A DNA stretch of 64,000 nucleotides from Xylaria sp. FL1777. Taxonomy: Eukaryota; Ascomycota; Sordariomycetes; Xylariales; Xylariaceae. The DNA lies in NCBI GenBank assembly GCA_022578965.1, contig MU400580.1, positions 1 to 64,000 of the forward strand, read 5' to 3'. Position 1 is the stretch's first letter. Each line of letters starts with the position of its first letter. The translations under genes and the position numbers were made by a program. Below, piece by piece: positions 50,330-64,000 of the stretch. The notes beneath the pieces were generated by a model that had not been told where the DNA came from, searched no databases, and was given only the letters and a program-made list of their open reading frames with translations.

Positions 50330-53300
50330 TAAATTATTACTACTGTTTTTTTTGTTTATATAATTATATACTTTTTATATTTAGTTATTTATTTAGTTTT
50401 TAGCTTTTTAGCTATTAATTTTTTATAATTACTAAGCACTAATATATTTATTACTTTTAATTTTTTAAAACTTTTATTAATATATAATAATAAAAGTACT
50501 TTAAAAACTTTTTTAATAAACTACTATTAAAAATTTTATTATTACTTATAAATTAAAACCTTAAAAGTAAACTTGTTATATTAATATATAATAAGTTTAT
50601 TATATTTTAATAGCTTTTTAATTAATAAAACTTAATATATAAAAACAAATATTAGTATAAAAAGTTAAGTAATAAACGATTTATAAAATAAACTTTTAAA
50701 AATATACTAAGAAAATATTTAAAAAACAAAAATATTAAACAATATTACATAAGTAAACTTTTTTAAGAACTAATAAACTAAATCTAAGTTATATTACTAA
50801 AAACAAAAAGTTAAAAATTAAGTTTAAAAATTTTAAAAACTTTTAAAACTAGTAATATATTAAAACAATAAATTTTAGCACTTTTATTAGCTATTTTTAT
50901 TAAAAAAAAGCAATAATAAAAAAAAAAAAATTAAGCAATAATAATAAAAAAAAACTAATATTAACGCTAATGCTATAAAACAAACTAGTTGCTTTAACTT
51001 AAAAAGCAGCTTAAATATTAAGCGTTATAATTTTTAAACTAGCATAAATATTAGCTATAATAATTAAAGCAGCAATAATAATTGCTATTATAATAATAAA
51101 TTAAAGCTTTAAACAAATAATTATATTATAATTAATATTAATATTATTATTAGTAAACTTAATGTTTACTTTTATTATTACTATATTTAAAGTAATAAGT
51201 TAAAATAAAAAACCTAACTTTTTATTATTACTATTGCTTTTATTATTAAAATTATTTATAATATTAAAAATACTAAATATTAAAAGTTTTAAACTTATTG
51301 CTTTAAAGCTTTATAATAAATTTATAAATATAAAAGCTTTTTTAATTTATGCTAAACTTTATTTAAAATAGTACTTTATTATTATTATAAAGAAAAATTA
51401 AAAAATAATAATTATTTTATAATTTTTATTAAAAAAAGTACTAAAATAGTTTTAACTTATTTTAAAGAATTTTTTAAAAGTTAATAAGTTAATTAACTTT
51501 AAGCTAAAAACAAAAAAAATGTTTAAAAACTACGTTAAGTTTAAAAATTAAATAAAAGTATTATTTAAAAATATTTAAAAAATAAAATATGCAAAAAAAG
51601 CATTTTATTGCTTAAAATAAATAAAAATAGTAGCAAATTATACTATAAAATTTAAACAATTAATAGTAATTTTAAAATTGCTTAAGTTTATATTATTTTA
51701 TTTATTTTATAATAAACTTAAAACTTAAGTTTAAAACAAACTATATAAAATAAATAAACTAGCAAAAATTAATATATATATTAATATAGCTATTATAATT
51801 AATTAACGATTATTTAACTAGTACTTTAAAACTAAAAAAACTAAAAAAAACAAAAAAAAGAATACTTAAAACAATATTAAATAAAAATTTAAACAAATTA
51901 GTAAAGTTTAAAAATAATAACTTTAAAATATATTTAAAGTTAAATGTTATAATTATAAAAAAAAAGAATATTTTTAAAAATAATGCTAATTTAAAAAAAA
52001 GAACAAAAAAAAAAGCTATAAAAAAAAAGATTTTTTAACTTAAAAAAAAAGTATAAGTTATAAAAGTTTAAAATAATAAAAAACAACAAAACAATTTAAA
52101 AAATATGTTTTTAAAGCAAAAATATAAAGTTGCTATTTTAAGTTAAAACAAAAATGCTATATTAAATAAATTTAAATGCTTTATTTATATAAGTTAAAAT
52201 AAATAAACATATAAATATTATTTAAAAGCTTTATAGTTATTAAAACAAATTACAAAAAAATATATTTATTATATAAATAATTAAAGTTATTTAATATATA
52301 ACTTAAAAAAATAGTTTAACTAAAAGTAATAAATAATAAAAAATAATAAATTAATATAATTAGCAAACTTATAAAACTATAAAAACTTTAAACTATTAAA
52401 GCTTAAAATGTAGCTTAAAAAAAAGTTATGTTTAAAAAAATAAAACTATAATTATAAATAGTATAATTATTAAACTAATTATAAATTATTAAAACATTTA
52501 ATTGCTAAATAAACTTAAAAAAACAAAACTTATAAAACTTTAAAGCAAAAACAAATAAAATTAAAAGCTATAAAAAATATTATAAAAAAAAAACTAATAA
52601 AAATAAACAAAGTATTTTTATAGCTTAAATTGCTTTAAATATAACAAAATAAAAAAGCATTAATAGTTAATATAAAAATTAATATGTTTTAAAAACTAAA
52701 GCTAATAATTTAACTAATTATTAAGAGTTATTATTATAATAACATTATAATAAAAAATAATAATAATATTTTACGCTTAAAAAATTTAAAATATAACAAA
52801 GTATTATAAAATTATTATGTAGTATATTATTATTATTAATATTTATTTAATAAACTAAAAAATAATTAGTTTTTTAAATAAATTACAAAAATAAAAATAT
52901 AGAACTTTTATAAATTAAAATGATTAGTTATAACTATAATTTATTATAAGGATTTATAAAAATTTATAATATTTAAAAAAAATTTTAATTGCATTTATAA
53001 TATTATTTTAAAAAAATGTAAAAATAACTACTGTAAATATTACTAGCTAATTAAAGCATAATTATACTAAAAAATAGTTATTAAAAATAAAAAAGCTTAA
53101 AAATTACAATTTAAAGCTTGCTTAAAAGTAAAAATAAAACAAAGTATAATAATATTTAAAGTATTAAATAAAACAAGCATTTAAATATTTTATAAAAAAA
53201 AATTAAAAAATAAAATAAGTATTTGCTAAAAAGGCAGCAAATAGCTAAAAAAACTAAAGCTTTATATAAAGTTTAATATAATAACTAAAAAAATCAATTT

Positions 53301-53554
53301 AAAGTTAAACTTATATATTAAAAAAAAAAATATAACATTTTAATTAATTTAAAAGCATAAGTTAATATAATTTTACTTAAAGTAGCAAAATAAAATAAAA
53401 TTCTTTAGAAATATAAGCAAAAATTCTAAAAGATTAAAAGATTTAATAAAAGCATTTTTAGCTATAATAATAATTATATACTTAAAAAAACTAAACTTTT
53501 TAATATATTTATATAAAAACATAAAAAGCAAATTATATTAAATATTGCTAATGT
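50330..53554 (+). mobile_element. Family A retrotransposon copy, 5' half only
   Basis: About 275 bases of the 3' part of the LTR (50330-50604) followed by internal sequence that matches 55548-58500 of the complete copy. It stops abruptly at 53554, where unrelated sequence beginning TGTTGAAATAACTGG starts. The gag region is kept; RT, RNase H and integrase are lost. Confidence 0.82.
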
Positions 53555-55047
53555 TGAAATAACTGGTTATTAGTTGTAATTCCTATGTATAGTACGTACG
53601 ATAGGTTTTGTACAGAGACTACTTTGTGCAAGGGCTATTGCATGAACCGAGGTAATTTTAGTGTTAGCTTAGCTTATACGCTAGCAAAGTTTTTATACAT
53701 AAAGGAGAACTTTTGCTTTATACAAACCTTTTTTTTTTTTAGATATATAAAACATAAATAGCTTATAATATAAAGATTATTGTATTTTGTTTTAGCACAT
53801 ATATATTAAACGTACGATTATATAAAGCTTATTTAATACTAATTAATAATTATATTTGCATTTTTAATTTACTTGCAACAAACTATAGATTAGCTAAAGT
53901 AATAACAAAGTTATATAATATACTTTTATTTTAACCTATTAAAAAAAGATTTGTTTTTTGTATTGCGCTTGTTTTTTTTTTAACGTATAGATATATTGTT
54001 TAGTTTATTTTTTTTAATTAGCTAAAATAAGCACGTATAAAGAAAAAAAAAAAAAATTTAATTTATTTACGTATAAAAACTAGACTTTTAACTTATTTAT
54101 TAGTACTAAAAACGAAATAAAGAAAATAGTAAGCAACTTTACTACTTTTTAACTATATTGCTATATAAATACTAGGCAATATATTAACTATACTGCTATA
54201 TAAAAGCAAAACAGCAATTTATATAACCTGAATATAGAATTAAATATATTATATGATTTAGCTAAATTTATTATGTTTTAAAAAAACGAACAACTGTTTA
54301 TAATGCTTTTAAAGTTAAAGCTAGTTATTTTTACGTATAAAGATTTAGCTAAAAACGTTTTAATAAGCATATAATAAATAAATGTTTAGATTAATCTTAA
54401 AATATAAAGCTAAAAAATTAATTTTAGCTATATAACTAAAATTAAGCTAAATATTAAGCTAGCATTTTATTATGCTAACTATTTATATTTTTGTGAATTA
54501 TTAAACTACTTTTAAAAAAGGTTTGCTAAAACTTTTAAAAAATAAACGGAAGATTATTTTTAAGAAATTTATTAAAGCGTATAAAACGCTTTGCTTAAAA
54601 ACCTTAAGTTAAAAAAAATCTACTTAATATTAAAAACGATTATAATTTAAAAGCTTATAGGAATAGCTTATAAAAACTTTACAATTAAGGAATTAAAAGA
54701 ACTATTAAATATTTGTTATATAATAACTATTTAACTATTAGTAATATTTTTAATACTAAATTAATAGCTAAATATTTTTTTATATAATAGTTAAAACTTT
54801 TTAAACTATTTATATACTAAACTACTTTTTAAAAACTTAAGTTTTAACGTATGATTTTAAACGTAATAATATAAATACTAACTATAATTAATTTAGCTAA
54901 ATATTAAATATTAGAATTTTTTTAAGCTGTTTAATTTTTATATAACAAAAGTAAACTACGAACTAATTTTTTAACTAGTATATAAATATTTTGTTTAGCA
55001 TTATTTACTGCAAACACTAAAGCAAAAAATATATGTTTATATAATAC
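53555..55047. other. AT-rich DNA that interrupts one family A copy and hosts another
   Basis: Starts TGTTGAAATAACTGG. Its first about 150 bases are less mutated than the surroundings (for example GGCTATTGCATGAACCGAGG near 53634). The TGTTG start resembles an LTR start (Copia LTRs often begin TGTTG), so a nested element is possible, but I found no second LTR and no pol. The complete family A copy is inserted at its right end; the same target resumes at 62760. Confidence 0.45.
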
Positions 55048-55052
55048 TAGAT

Positions 55053-55547
55053 TGTTACAAAATTAGCACAAGGGTGGCCTTTAGAGCGGCTTAATGCTTT
55101 TATATATATTGTGCACTTTTTCTTTTGCCGGCTAAAGCTAAAGTTATGTAACGATTTACTTAGCTTACTAAGCTTACAGTAATTTAAAGCTTACTAAGCT
55201 TATAGTAATTTAAGGCTTACTAAGCTTATAGTAATTTAGTGCTTATTATACTTGCAGTAATTTAAAAAGAGTTATTATTTTTTTTACTTTTTTTTTGTTT
55301 ATATAATTATGCATTTTTTATATTTAGTTATTTACTTAGTTTTAGTTTTTTAGCTATTAATTTTCTTATAACTGCTAAACATTAATATATTTATTACTTT
55401 TAATTCTTTAAGACTTTTATTAATATATAGTAATAAAAGTACTTTAAAAACTTTTTTAACGAACTATTGTTAAAGATTTTATTATTACTTATAAATTAAA
55501 ACTTTAAAAGCAAACTTGTTATATTAATATATAATAAGTCTATTATA
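55053..55547 (+). repeat. 5' LTR of the complete family A element
   Basis: 495 bases from TGTTACAAAATTAGC to TATTATA (formerly TTACA). It includes the less-mutated string GGGTGGCCTTTAGAGCGGC and about four tandem units based on GCTTACTAAGCTTATAGTAA. Confidence 0.92.
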
Positions 55548-58500
55548 CTTTAATAGCTTTTTAATTAATAAAATTTAACATACAAAAACAAATATTAATA
55601 TAAAAAGTTAAATAATAAACAATTTATAAAATAAACTTTTAAAAATATACTAAAGAAATATTTAAAGAACAAAAATACTAAATAGCATTATGTAAGTAAA
55701 CTTTACTTAATAACTAATAAACTAGATTTAAGTTATGCTACTAAAAACAAAAAGTTAAAAATTAAGTTTAAAAATTTTAAAGACTTTTAGAACTAATAAT
55801 ATATTAAAACAATAAATCTTAGTACTTTTATTAGCTATTTTTATTAAAGAAAAAGCAGTAGCAAAAAAGAAAAAGTTAAGCAGTAGTAATAAAAAAAAAC
55901 TAATATTAACGTTAGCGCTACAAAGCAAACTAATTGCTTTAATTTAAAGAATAGCTTAAATATTAAGTATTATAACTTTTAAACTAGCGTAAATACTAGC
56001 TATAATAATTAAAGTAATAATAACAACTGCTACTATAATAATAAGTTAAAGCTTTAAACAAATAATTATATTATAACTAATGCTAATATTACTATTAATA
56101 AACTTAACGCTTATTTTTATTACTGCTATATTTAAAGTAATAATTTAAAATAAAAAACTTAACTTTTTATTATTATTACTGCTTTTATTATTAAAATTAT
56201 TTATAATATTAAAAATGCTAAATATTAAAGGTTTTAAACTTATTGCTTTAAAGCTTTATAATAAATTTATAAATATAAAAGCTTTTTTAATTTATGTTAA
56301 ACTTTATTTAAAATAGCACTTTATTATTATTACAAAAAAGAACTAAAAAGTAATAACTATTTTATAATTTTTGTTGGAAAAAATACTAAAATAGTTTTAA
56401 CTTATTTTAAAGGATTTTTTAAAAACTAATAAGTTAACTAACTTTAAACTAAAAACAAAAAAGATTTTTAAAAATTACATTAAGTTTAAAAATTAAATAA
56501 AAGCATTATTTAAAGACTTTTAAAAAGCAAAACATGCAAAAAAAGCATTTTACTGCTTAAAATAAACAAAAGCAGTAATAAATTATGCTATAAAATTTAA
56601 ACAATTAATAGTAATTTTAAGATTACTTAAGCTTGCATTATTTTATTTATTTTATAGTAAACTTAAAACCTAAGTTTAAAACAAACTATATAAAATAAAT
56701 AAACTAATAAAAATTAATACGTATATTAATATAACTATTATAATTAATTAATAATTATTTAACTAGTACTTTAAAACTAAAAAAACTAAAAAAAACAAAA
56801 AAAAAAATACTTAAAAAAGTATTAAACAAAAATTTAAATAAATTAATAAAGTCTAAAAACAATAATCTTAAAATATATTTAAAGTTAAATGTTATAACTA
56901 TAAAAAAAAAGAATACTTTTAAAAATAATGCTAATTTAAGAAAAAAAACAGAAAAAAAAGCTATAAAAAGGGAAAAATTTCTTAACTTAAAAAAAAAGTA
57001 CAAGTTATAAAAGTTTAAAACAATAAAAAACAATAAAGCAACTTAAAAAATATGTTTTTAAAGCAAAAGTATAAAATTGCTGTTTTAAGTTAAAATAAAA
57101 GTGCTATACTAAACAAATTTAAATGCTTTATTTATATAAGTTAAAATAAATAAATATATAAATATTATTTAAAAGCTTTATAATTATTAAAACAAATTGC
57201 AAAAAAATATATTTATTATATAAACAATTAAAATTATTTAATATATAACTTAAAAAAATAGTTTAATTAAAAGTAATAAATAATAAAAAGTAATAAGTTA
57301 ATATAGTTAGCAAACTTATAAAACTACAAAAATTTTAAATTATTAAAGCTTAAAATATAGCTTAAAAAAAAGTTATGTTTAAAAAAATAAAACTATAATT
57401 ATAAATAATATAGTTATTAAACTAATTATAAACTACTAAAACATTTAATTGCTAAATAAACTTAAAAAAACAAAACTTACGAAACTTTAAAGTAAAAACA
57501 AATAAAATTAAAAGCTATAACAAATACTATAAAAAAAGAACTAATAAAAATAAATAAAATATTTTTATAGCTTAAATTGCTTTAAATATAACAAAATAAA
57601 AAAGCATTAATAGTTAATATAAAAATTAATATGTTTTAAAAATTAAAACTAGCAATTTAATTAATTATTAAGAATTACTATTATAATAAAACTATAATAA
57701 AAAATAATAATAATATTTTATGCTTAAAAAATCTAAAATATAATAAAGTATTATAAAATTGTTATATAGTATATTATTATTACTAATATTTATTTAATAA
57801 ACTAAAAAATAATTAGTTTTTTAAACGAATTGCAAAAACAAAAATATAGAACTTTTATAAATTAAAGTAATTAGTTATAATTATAGTTTATTATAAAGAT
57901 TTATAAAAATTTATAATATTTAAAAAAAAGTTTAATTATACTTATAATATTATTTTAGAAAAATATAAAAATAACTGCTATAAATATTACTAGCTAATTA
58001 AAGCATAATTATACTAAAAAATAATTGTTAAAAGCAAAAAAGCTTAAAAACTATAATTTAAAGCTTAACTAAAAGCAAAAACAAAATAAAGCGCAATAGT
58101 ATCTGAAATATAAAATAAAACAAGCACTTAAATATTTAACAAAAAAAAATTAAAAAACAAAATAAACATTTGCTAAAAAAGCAGTAAATAGCTAAAAAAA
58201 CTAAAGCTTTATATAAAGTTTAATATAATAATTAGCAAAACTAATTTAAAGTTAAACTTATATATTAAAAAAGAAAGTATAACACTTTAATTAACTTAAA
58301 AGCATAAGCTAACATAATTTTACTTAAAGTAATAAAACAAAATAAAATTTTTTAAAAATACAAGCAAAAATCTTAAAAAATTAAAAAATTTAATAAAAGC
58401 ACTTCTAGCTATAATAATAGTTATATACTTAAAAAAATTAAACCTTTTAATATATTTATATAAAAATATAAAAAACAAATTATACTAAATATTGCTAATA

Positions 58501-61500
58501 TATTTAATTATAACATTATTTTAGGAATACTATAGCTAAAAATTAGCGACTTTTTAATTTAATAAAAAGCAAAAACTATTAATTAAAAAAGTAAAAAATA
58601 AAGCAAAAAAATTAGAAAAATCGCAAAAAAAATTCTAAATAAAATATTAAAAGTATATTATAGATTTTATAAACTATTTAAAAAAAGAGAAAAAAAAAAA
58701 CTTTTTAAACATAGCTTATAAAATTATTATATTTTTATTAAAAAAAAATGTTAACTAAAGCTTTATTAAGTATACTATATAAGCTTAAACAAAACAAACG
58801 CTTTATAAAAATATATTTAGAAAAATTTAGCAAAAAAATTCCTAAAAGAATTTTAGTTATTTGTTAAATATCTTATAGTACTAATATTTAAAATAAAAAA
58901 TAAAAAACAACTAATTAATAAAAAAAAAAAACTAGTATAACAAGTAATAATTAATTACTAATTATTAAATATAATTATTATTGCAAATAAATATTTTTTT
59001 ACTTTGCTAATAATTATAAAAAAAAACATTAGTTAAATAAAATAGTTTATAGCAGTTAATATTTTAAATAAATATTATGCTATTAAAATAGCTAAAAAAA
59101 AAAAATAGAAAACTATTATATAAACAGTATATAAACTATATAAATATATAGTTATGTTATAAGAACTATAAAACATACTAGCTAGCTTTTAATATATAAT
59201 AATAATAATTTTACAGAAGTTTTTAAACAAATTTATGTTTATTTATTTAAATAATATTTTAATTTATTTTAAAACACTAAAAAAACATAAAAAATATATA
59301 ACTTAAGTGTTAAAAACACTTAAACAAGCAGAATTACAATTTAATACAAAAAAATATATATAGCATATATAGAAAATTAACTTTTTAAGATTTATAATTA
59401 CTTTAAAACAAATATAAATTTAATAGTTAAAAATTAACATAGTATAAAACTAGAAAATATTTAACCTAGTTATTATTATAAATATATAACAAGCATTAGG
59501 ATTTTTAAACTATATTTAAATGTTAATTTAAAACTTTAAAAAAATAGCATTTTACTTTATAAAGTATATAAAAAAAAAATACAAAAAAAAGTTCTTTTTA
59601 ATTTTAAAAAAAGCTTGAAAAACTTTTAAAAAATTAAAACTAAAAGTTATTTTTAACTTTATAGTTAAACTACTTAATTTATAAAAAAAGAAAAAGCTAA
59701 AAATAAATGCTTTAAATAGTATAATTATAAAAGTTTTAAAATAACTAAAAAATAATAAAAAATAACATTTAATAGCTTATTACTTTAAAGCACTATAAAA
59801 CATAGCATTATAATATTTTATATATAATAAAAAACTGCTTGTAATTATTATAGCACTTAAAAAGTAAAAACTGTTTTTTATAGAAATTATAAAGCTAATT
59901 AAAATTTATTTAAATTATTAAAACTTAATAAAATTTATAACTACGCAAAAGATTATTAAATAACATAAAAATTAAATAGTTTTTTTTTTTAAATTTAACT
60001 TTAAAATATGCTACATTAAAAGAAAAAAAAACATTTAAGCAAACATACTTAGTTAACAAAGTCAAAAAAGATTTAAAGTTTTAAAAAAAAACATTTAAGT
60101 ATTATATTCTTAAAAAAATAAAAGCTTAAAAGTTAAAATTATACTTAAAAACTTTATAAATATATAGCTATAATAAGCTTATAACTTAAAAGAGTTAATA
60201 TAACTATAAAAACACAAAAAATTAAAAAATAATAAGCTAATATATAAACATAAGGTTTATTTACTAGAATTTTTATAAAATAAGTTTATTAAGAAATTCT
60301 ATAAATACTTATTATATAAATACTAAAAAGCAACAAAAACAATCTAATAATTACAAAAAAAGTACAATTTTTTAAAACTATAAAATATAGTTAAATTTAT
60401 TATAAAAAAATGCAATATTTATAATAAAGCTAAAGTAGCTTAATATAAGCTTTATAAACTATTATAACTTATATAAATACTTAAACAAGCATAATATATT
60501 ATTGCTTAAGATTTTATTATAATATTACTTTTATTAATTAATTTAGTTATAAAAATATAATATAATAAAATATAAGTTATTATTAATAAACTTATTAAGT
60601 ATGCTTATTTTTTACTATTTAAAGAAAATGCAATAGCTAAATAACTTGCATACGCTTTTATATGCTAATATTTAAATAAGTATAAACTACTAAAAAAAAT
60701 TATTTTAAATTAAAATAAATTGTTTACTTTTAAATTTAAAACTAGTTTTTTTAAACTTATTAGTATTAAACTAAAGTTTTTAACTGTTTATTACTTACAA
60801 ATAAATAAACAAACAAAAAAACTAAACTAAATACTAAAACAATATTTATAAAGTTATATTAATTATTAATAAAACAATTAAGTAAAACTATTATTAATAG
60901 TATAAATTTTATATAATATATTAACAAACAAAAATATAAATATATTTTTGTATAAAGCTATTTATAAATAGCAAGCAACTATTAAAAAATAAAAAAAAAC
61001 ATTAATAAAAGCACCTGCTATTTTAACTATAGTACTTTAAGCAAAAACTATTACAACAAAAATTAAAACGCTATAAGCTAAACTATAACTACGTTTTTAG
61101 TTTTTATAACAATAAATATTAATATACTATAACAAAAAACAAACTAAAGAACTAACTTTTAAAAAAAAAACAAAGTTTACTTGCTACAATAAAAACAAAA
61201 TATAAACATTAATATTTTTTAAATTAAAACAAAATAACTAAGCAATAAATTAAAATTTAAAAAACTTAGCTTTTTTAAAATTAAAGAAATTATTTTACTT
61301 ATTAATTATAAACTATTATTACTAAAGAATATGCAAATTTACTTTATTTTTTATATTTTTTTATTAAAACTAGCATTTATTAAAACATTTATTAAAACAT
61401 AACTAAAAATAAAAACAAATTAAAACGTTTATAAAGTTAAAAATATACTAAATTTCTATTAAAACAACAATAACTTAAAATATTTTATTAAATAAAAAAA

Positions 61501-62259
61501 ATACTTATATGCTAATAATACTTAAAAACTTAAAAAACACCTAAAAACTACTAAAGTAGTTATAAGTTAATTTTACTGCTAATATTTTAACTGCTTAAAA
61601 CTAAAGAAAAAAAGTTAACTTTAAAAGAAATGCTTAAAAAATTTTAATTAAACTTAAATAAAGCAGCTTATGCTGCTTTAGCTTGCTTTTTTTGTTGTTT
61701 TTGCTTTTTTACTAGCGCTTTTTGTTTTTTTTTAATACGCTTTATTTTGTTTAGTTTATTTAAAAACTAAAGCTTTTGCTAAACTATTTTAATACTTTTT
61801 GCTTTTAAAAAACGTTTTTATATATAAAGCTAAACTAACTTGCTTAAAATAAAATTAAAGCTATTTTAAGCTTGTTTTAATTTTTTTTAAACTAAAAATA
61901 ACTATTGTTTTGCTTGCTTTTTTTTTTTTTTAAAACAACAGTATTTAAAAACTATATTATTAATTAAGTTAACTAGAACTTCCAATTTGTTGCAAAAGTA
62001 ACTAGTACGTATGCATTTAAAACAATAAAACATATTATTTATTATTTTGCATATTAATAACTAATTAAAATAGCAAAAGTAAAACATAACTTTATAGCTA
62101 GTAAAATTAATAAAAGAAGCAAAAATAAATTTTTGCTTTGTTTTAAATAAGCAGTTAGTTTTTTTAATGCGCTTTAATATTATAATATATAAAAAAAAAA
62201 AAAAAAGAAAATACTTACGGAAAATTATTAAAATAATAATTCTAGAAAAAAAGAAATAA

Positions 62260-62754
62260 TATTACGAAATTAGCATAGAAGTAGCCTTTAAAGCAGCTTA
62301 ATGCCTTTATATATACTATGCATTTTTTTTTTTGCTAGCTAAAGCTAAAATTACATAATAACTTATTTAGTTTACTAAACTTACAGTAATTTAAAGCTTA
62401 CTAAGCTTATAATAATCTAAAGCTTACTAAGCTTATAGTAATTTAATGCTTATTAAACTTGCAGTAATTTAAAAAAAATCATTACTTTTTTTACTTTTTC
62501 TTTGTTTATATAATTATATATTTCCTATATTTAGTTATTTATTTAGTTCTAGTTTTTTAGCTATTAATTTCTTTATAACTGCTAAGCATTAATACACTTA
62601 TTACTTTTAATCTTTTAAGATCCTTATTAATGCATAGTAGTAAAAATACCCCAAAAACTTCTTTAACGGACTACTGTTAAGGATTTTATTATTACTTGCA
62701 AATCAAGACCCTAAAGGCAAACCTGTTATATTAATGTATAATAGGTCCGTTACA
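62260..62754 (+). repeat. 3' LTR of the complete family A element
   Basis: 495 bases, same length as the 5' LTR. The start is degraded to TATTAC, the end is intact CCGTTACA. Differences from the 5' LTR are mostly C/T or G/A. Confidence 0.92.
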
Positions 62755-62759
62755 TAGAT

Positions 62760-63445
62760 TTAGCTATTAAAAGTACGTTTTTTAACTTATTTTTAATAAG
62801 GTTTATATAAAACAGATTTATATTTTTTAATAAATATATTGCTTTTTAAAAAAGCTAAAACTTACGCTAAAACTATATAAGCAAGCTATATAACTTATTA
62901 TATAATAAAGCTTGTTTATTTATTGCTGCTTGCTAATAGATTAAAATTATAAAAAACTAATATTACGCTATATTTTTATATATTTTAAAAAGTTATACAA
63001 AAAACTTTTTTATTAACTACATTAGTTTAAATAAAACGTAAAATAAAATATACTATATAATAAATACTTATTTTAACATTAATATAAACTATAGCTAGTA
63101 TTAAGCTAATTAAACAACAGTTTTTTTTATACAAATAAAAAAAAAGAACTTAAACTTAGCTTTATATAAAATACTTAAATTAATGCTTAATAAGCTTAAA
63201 AAAGCATAGCAAGCGTTTAATATTAGCTACTAAAGTAAAATTTAATTAAATATAAACATTATATAAGCATATTAAAATATACTAAAGTTAGTTATAATGT
63301 TAATTTTTTAAAAACTTATATGCAAAGAATTTTTTGCTAATTTATAAGCATACTTACGTATAGCATTAAATAGTATAGCAAAAACTTTTATATAAAAAAA
63401 CAATAAGTTATACTTTATAAACTAAAAATATAATTATAGCTATAT
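62760..63445. other. Target DNA between two family A copies
   Basis: Continues the sequence left of 55048. It is AT-rich, and no coding sequence is recognised. Confidence 0.5.
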
Positions 63446-64000
63446 TGTTACAAAATTAGCACAGGGGTGGCCTTTAAAGCGGCTTAATGCTTTTATATAT
63501 ATTATATACTTTTTTTTTTGCTAGCTAGAACTAAAGTTATATAATAACTTACTTAGCTTACTAAGCTTACAGTAATTTAAGGCTTACTAAGCTTACAGTA
63601 ATTTAAAGCTTACTAAGCTTATAGTAATTTAGTGCTTACTAAACTTGCAGTAATTTAAAAAAAGTTATTACTTTTTTTACCTTTTTTTTATTTATATAAT
63701 TATGTACTTTTTATATTTAGTTATTTATTTAGTTTTAGTTTTTTAGCTATTAATTTTTTTATAATTGCTAAGCACTAATATATTTATTACTTTTAATTCC
63801 TTAAGACTTTTATTAATGCATAGTAATAAAAGTACTTTAAAAACCTCCTTAACGGACTACTGTTAAAAATTCTATTATTACTTACAAATTAAAACTTTAA
63901 AAGCAAGCTTGTTATATTAATATATAACAAGTTTATTATACTTTAATAGCTTTTTAATTAATAGGACTTAATATATAAAAACAAATATTAGTATAAAAAG
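63446..64000 (+). mobile_element. Start of another family A retrotransposon, running off the window
   Basis: A full 5' LTR (63446-63940, 495 bases, start TGTTACAAAATTAGCACAGG) followed by 60 bases of internal sequence identical in kind to that after 55547. It is one of the least mutated LTR 5' ends in the window. Confidence 0.88.

Larger units (their letters stand above)
55053..62754 (+). mobile_element. Family A Ty3/Gypsy chromoviral retrotransposon, complete (7702 bases) but mutated
   Basis: Two 495-base LTRs enclose the internal region, and the 5-base target duplication TAGAT is present at 55048-55052 and 62755-62759. By alignment with the copy at 1-4969: reverse transcriptase about 59030-59450, RNase H about 59580-60080, integrase about 60240-61090, chromodomain-like stretch about 61430-61575. 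The upstream 3 kb should hold gag and protease; I do not recognise residues there. An open frame on the - strand (56755-57033) is an artefact of AT richness. Stops throughout make it non-autonomous. Confidence 0.9.

Noticed and set aside
55149..55263. Regularly spaced repeats considered as a CRISPR array
   Set aside because: They are contiguous 26-base tandem units without unique spacers, shared by all LTRs of family A.

Overview
The window looks like nuclear DNA of a filamentous ascomycete (Pezizomycotina). The genes carry short introns (45-100 bases) with GTRNGY-type donors, and the protein families are fungal: HET, fungal NLRs and CmcJ-like oxidoreductases. The window is strongly bipartite. 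A gene island of ordinary base composition (about 15.76-41.14 kb) lies between two blocks of extremely AT-rich, stop-riddled repeats (1-15.76 kb and 41.14-64 kb). The blocks look like LTR retrotransposons destroyed by RIP-type C-to-T mutation.

Left block: the 3' part of a chromodomain Ty3/Gypsy element (family A, 1-4969, with its 3' LTR), then a second Gypsy lineage (family B, pol recognisable at about 9.2-12.15 kb), then unclassified AT-rich DNA. Right block: a complete third Gypsy element (family C, 41587-49443, 193-base LTRs, target duplication TAAAA), a truncated family A copy (about 50.33-53.55 kb), a complete family A copy (55053-62754, 495-base LTRs, target duplication TAGAT) and the first 555 bases of another family A copy at the window end.

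Island, left to right: the C-terminal fragment of a NACHT-WD40 gene, cut off at the repeat edge; a HET-domain gene (-, 2 exons, 777 aa); a flavin-containing monooxygenase (-, 528 aa); a relic of an FAD oxidoreductase with its middle deleted; a TA-flanked MITE; an APH-fold kinase-like gene (+, 409 aa); a CmcJ/AsaB-type oxidoreductase gene split by six small introns (-, 349 aa); an MFS transporter (+, 5 exons, 492 aa); a Mutator-like MITE with a 9-base target duplication; an NB-ARC-TPR NLR gene (+, 6 exons, 998 aa); and a NACHT-ankyrin NLR gene (+, at least 2097 aa) whose 3' end meets the right-hand repeat block.

Four of the eight substantial genes or gene fragments belong to the allorecognition/innate-immunity repertoire of fungi (HET, NB-ARC and NACHT), and the two outermost ones are cut or abutted by repeats. 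The monooxygenase, FAD oxidoreductase relic, kinase-like gene, CmcJ-like oxidase and MFS pump form a second group that could be the remains of a small metabolite or detoxification cluster; this grouping is inference. All gene models were spliced by eye. In each multi-exon model described as complete, the exon total is a multiple of three. No RNA gene, CRISPR array or confident promoter element was recognised.
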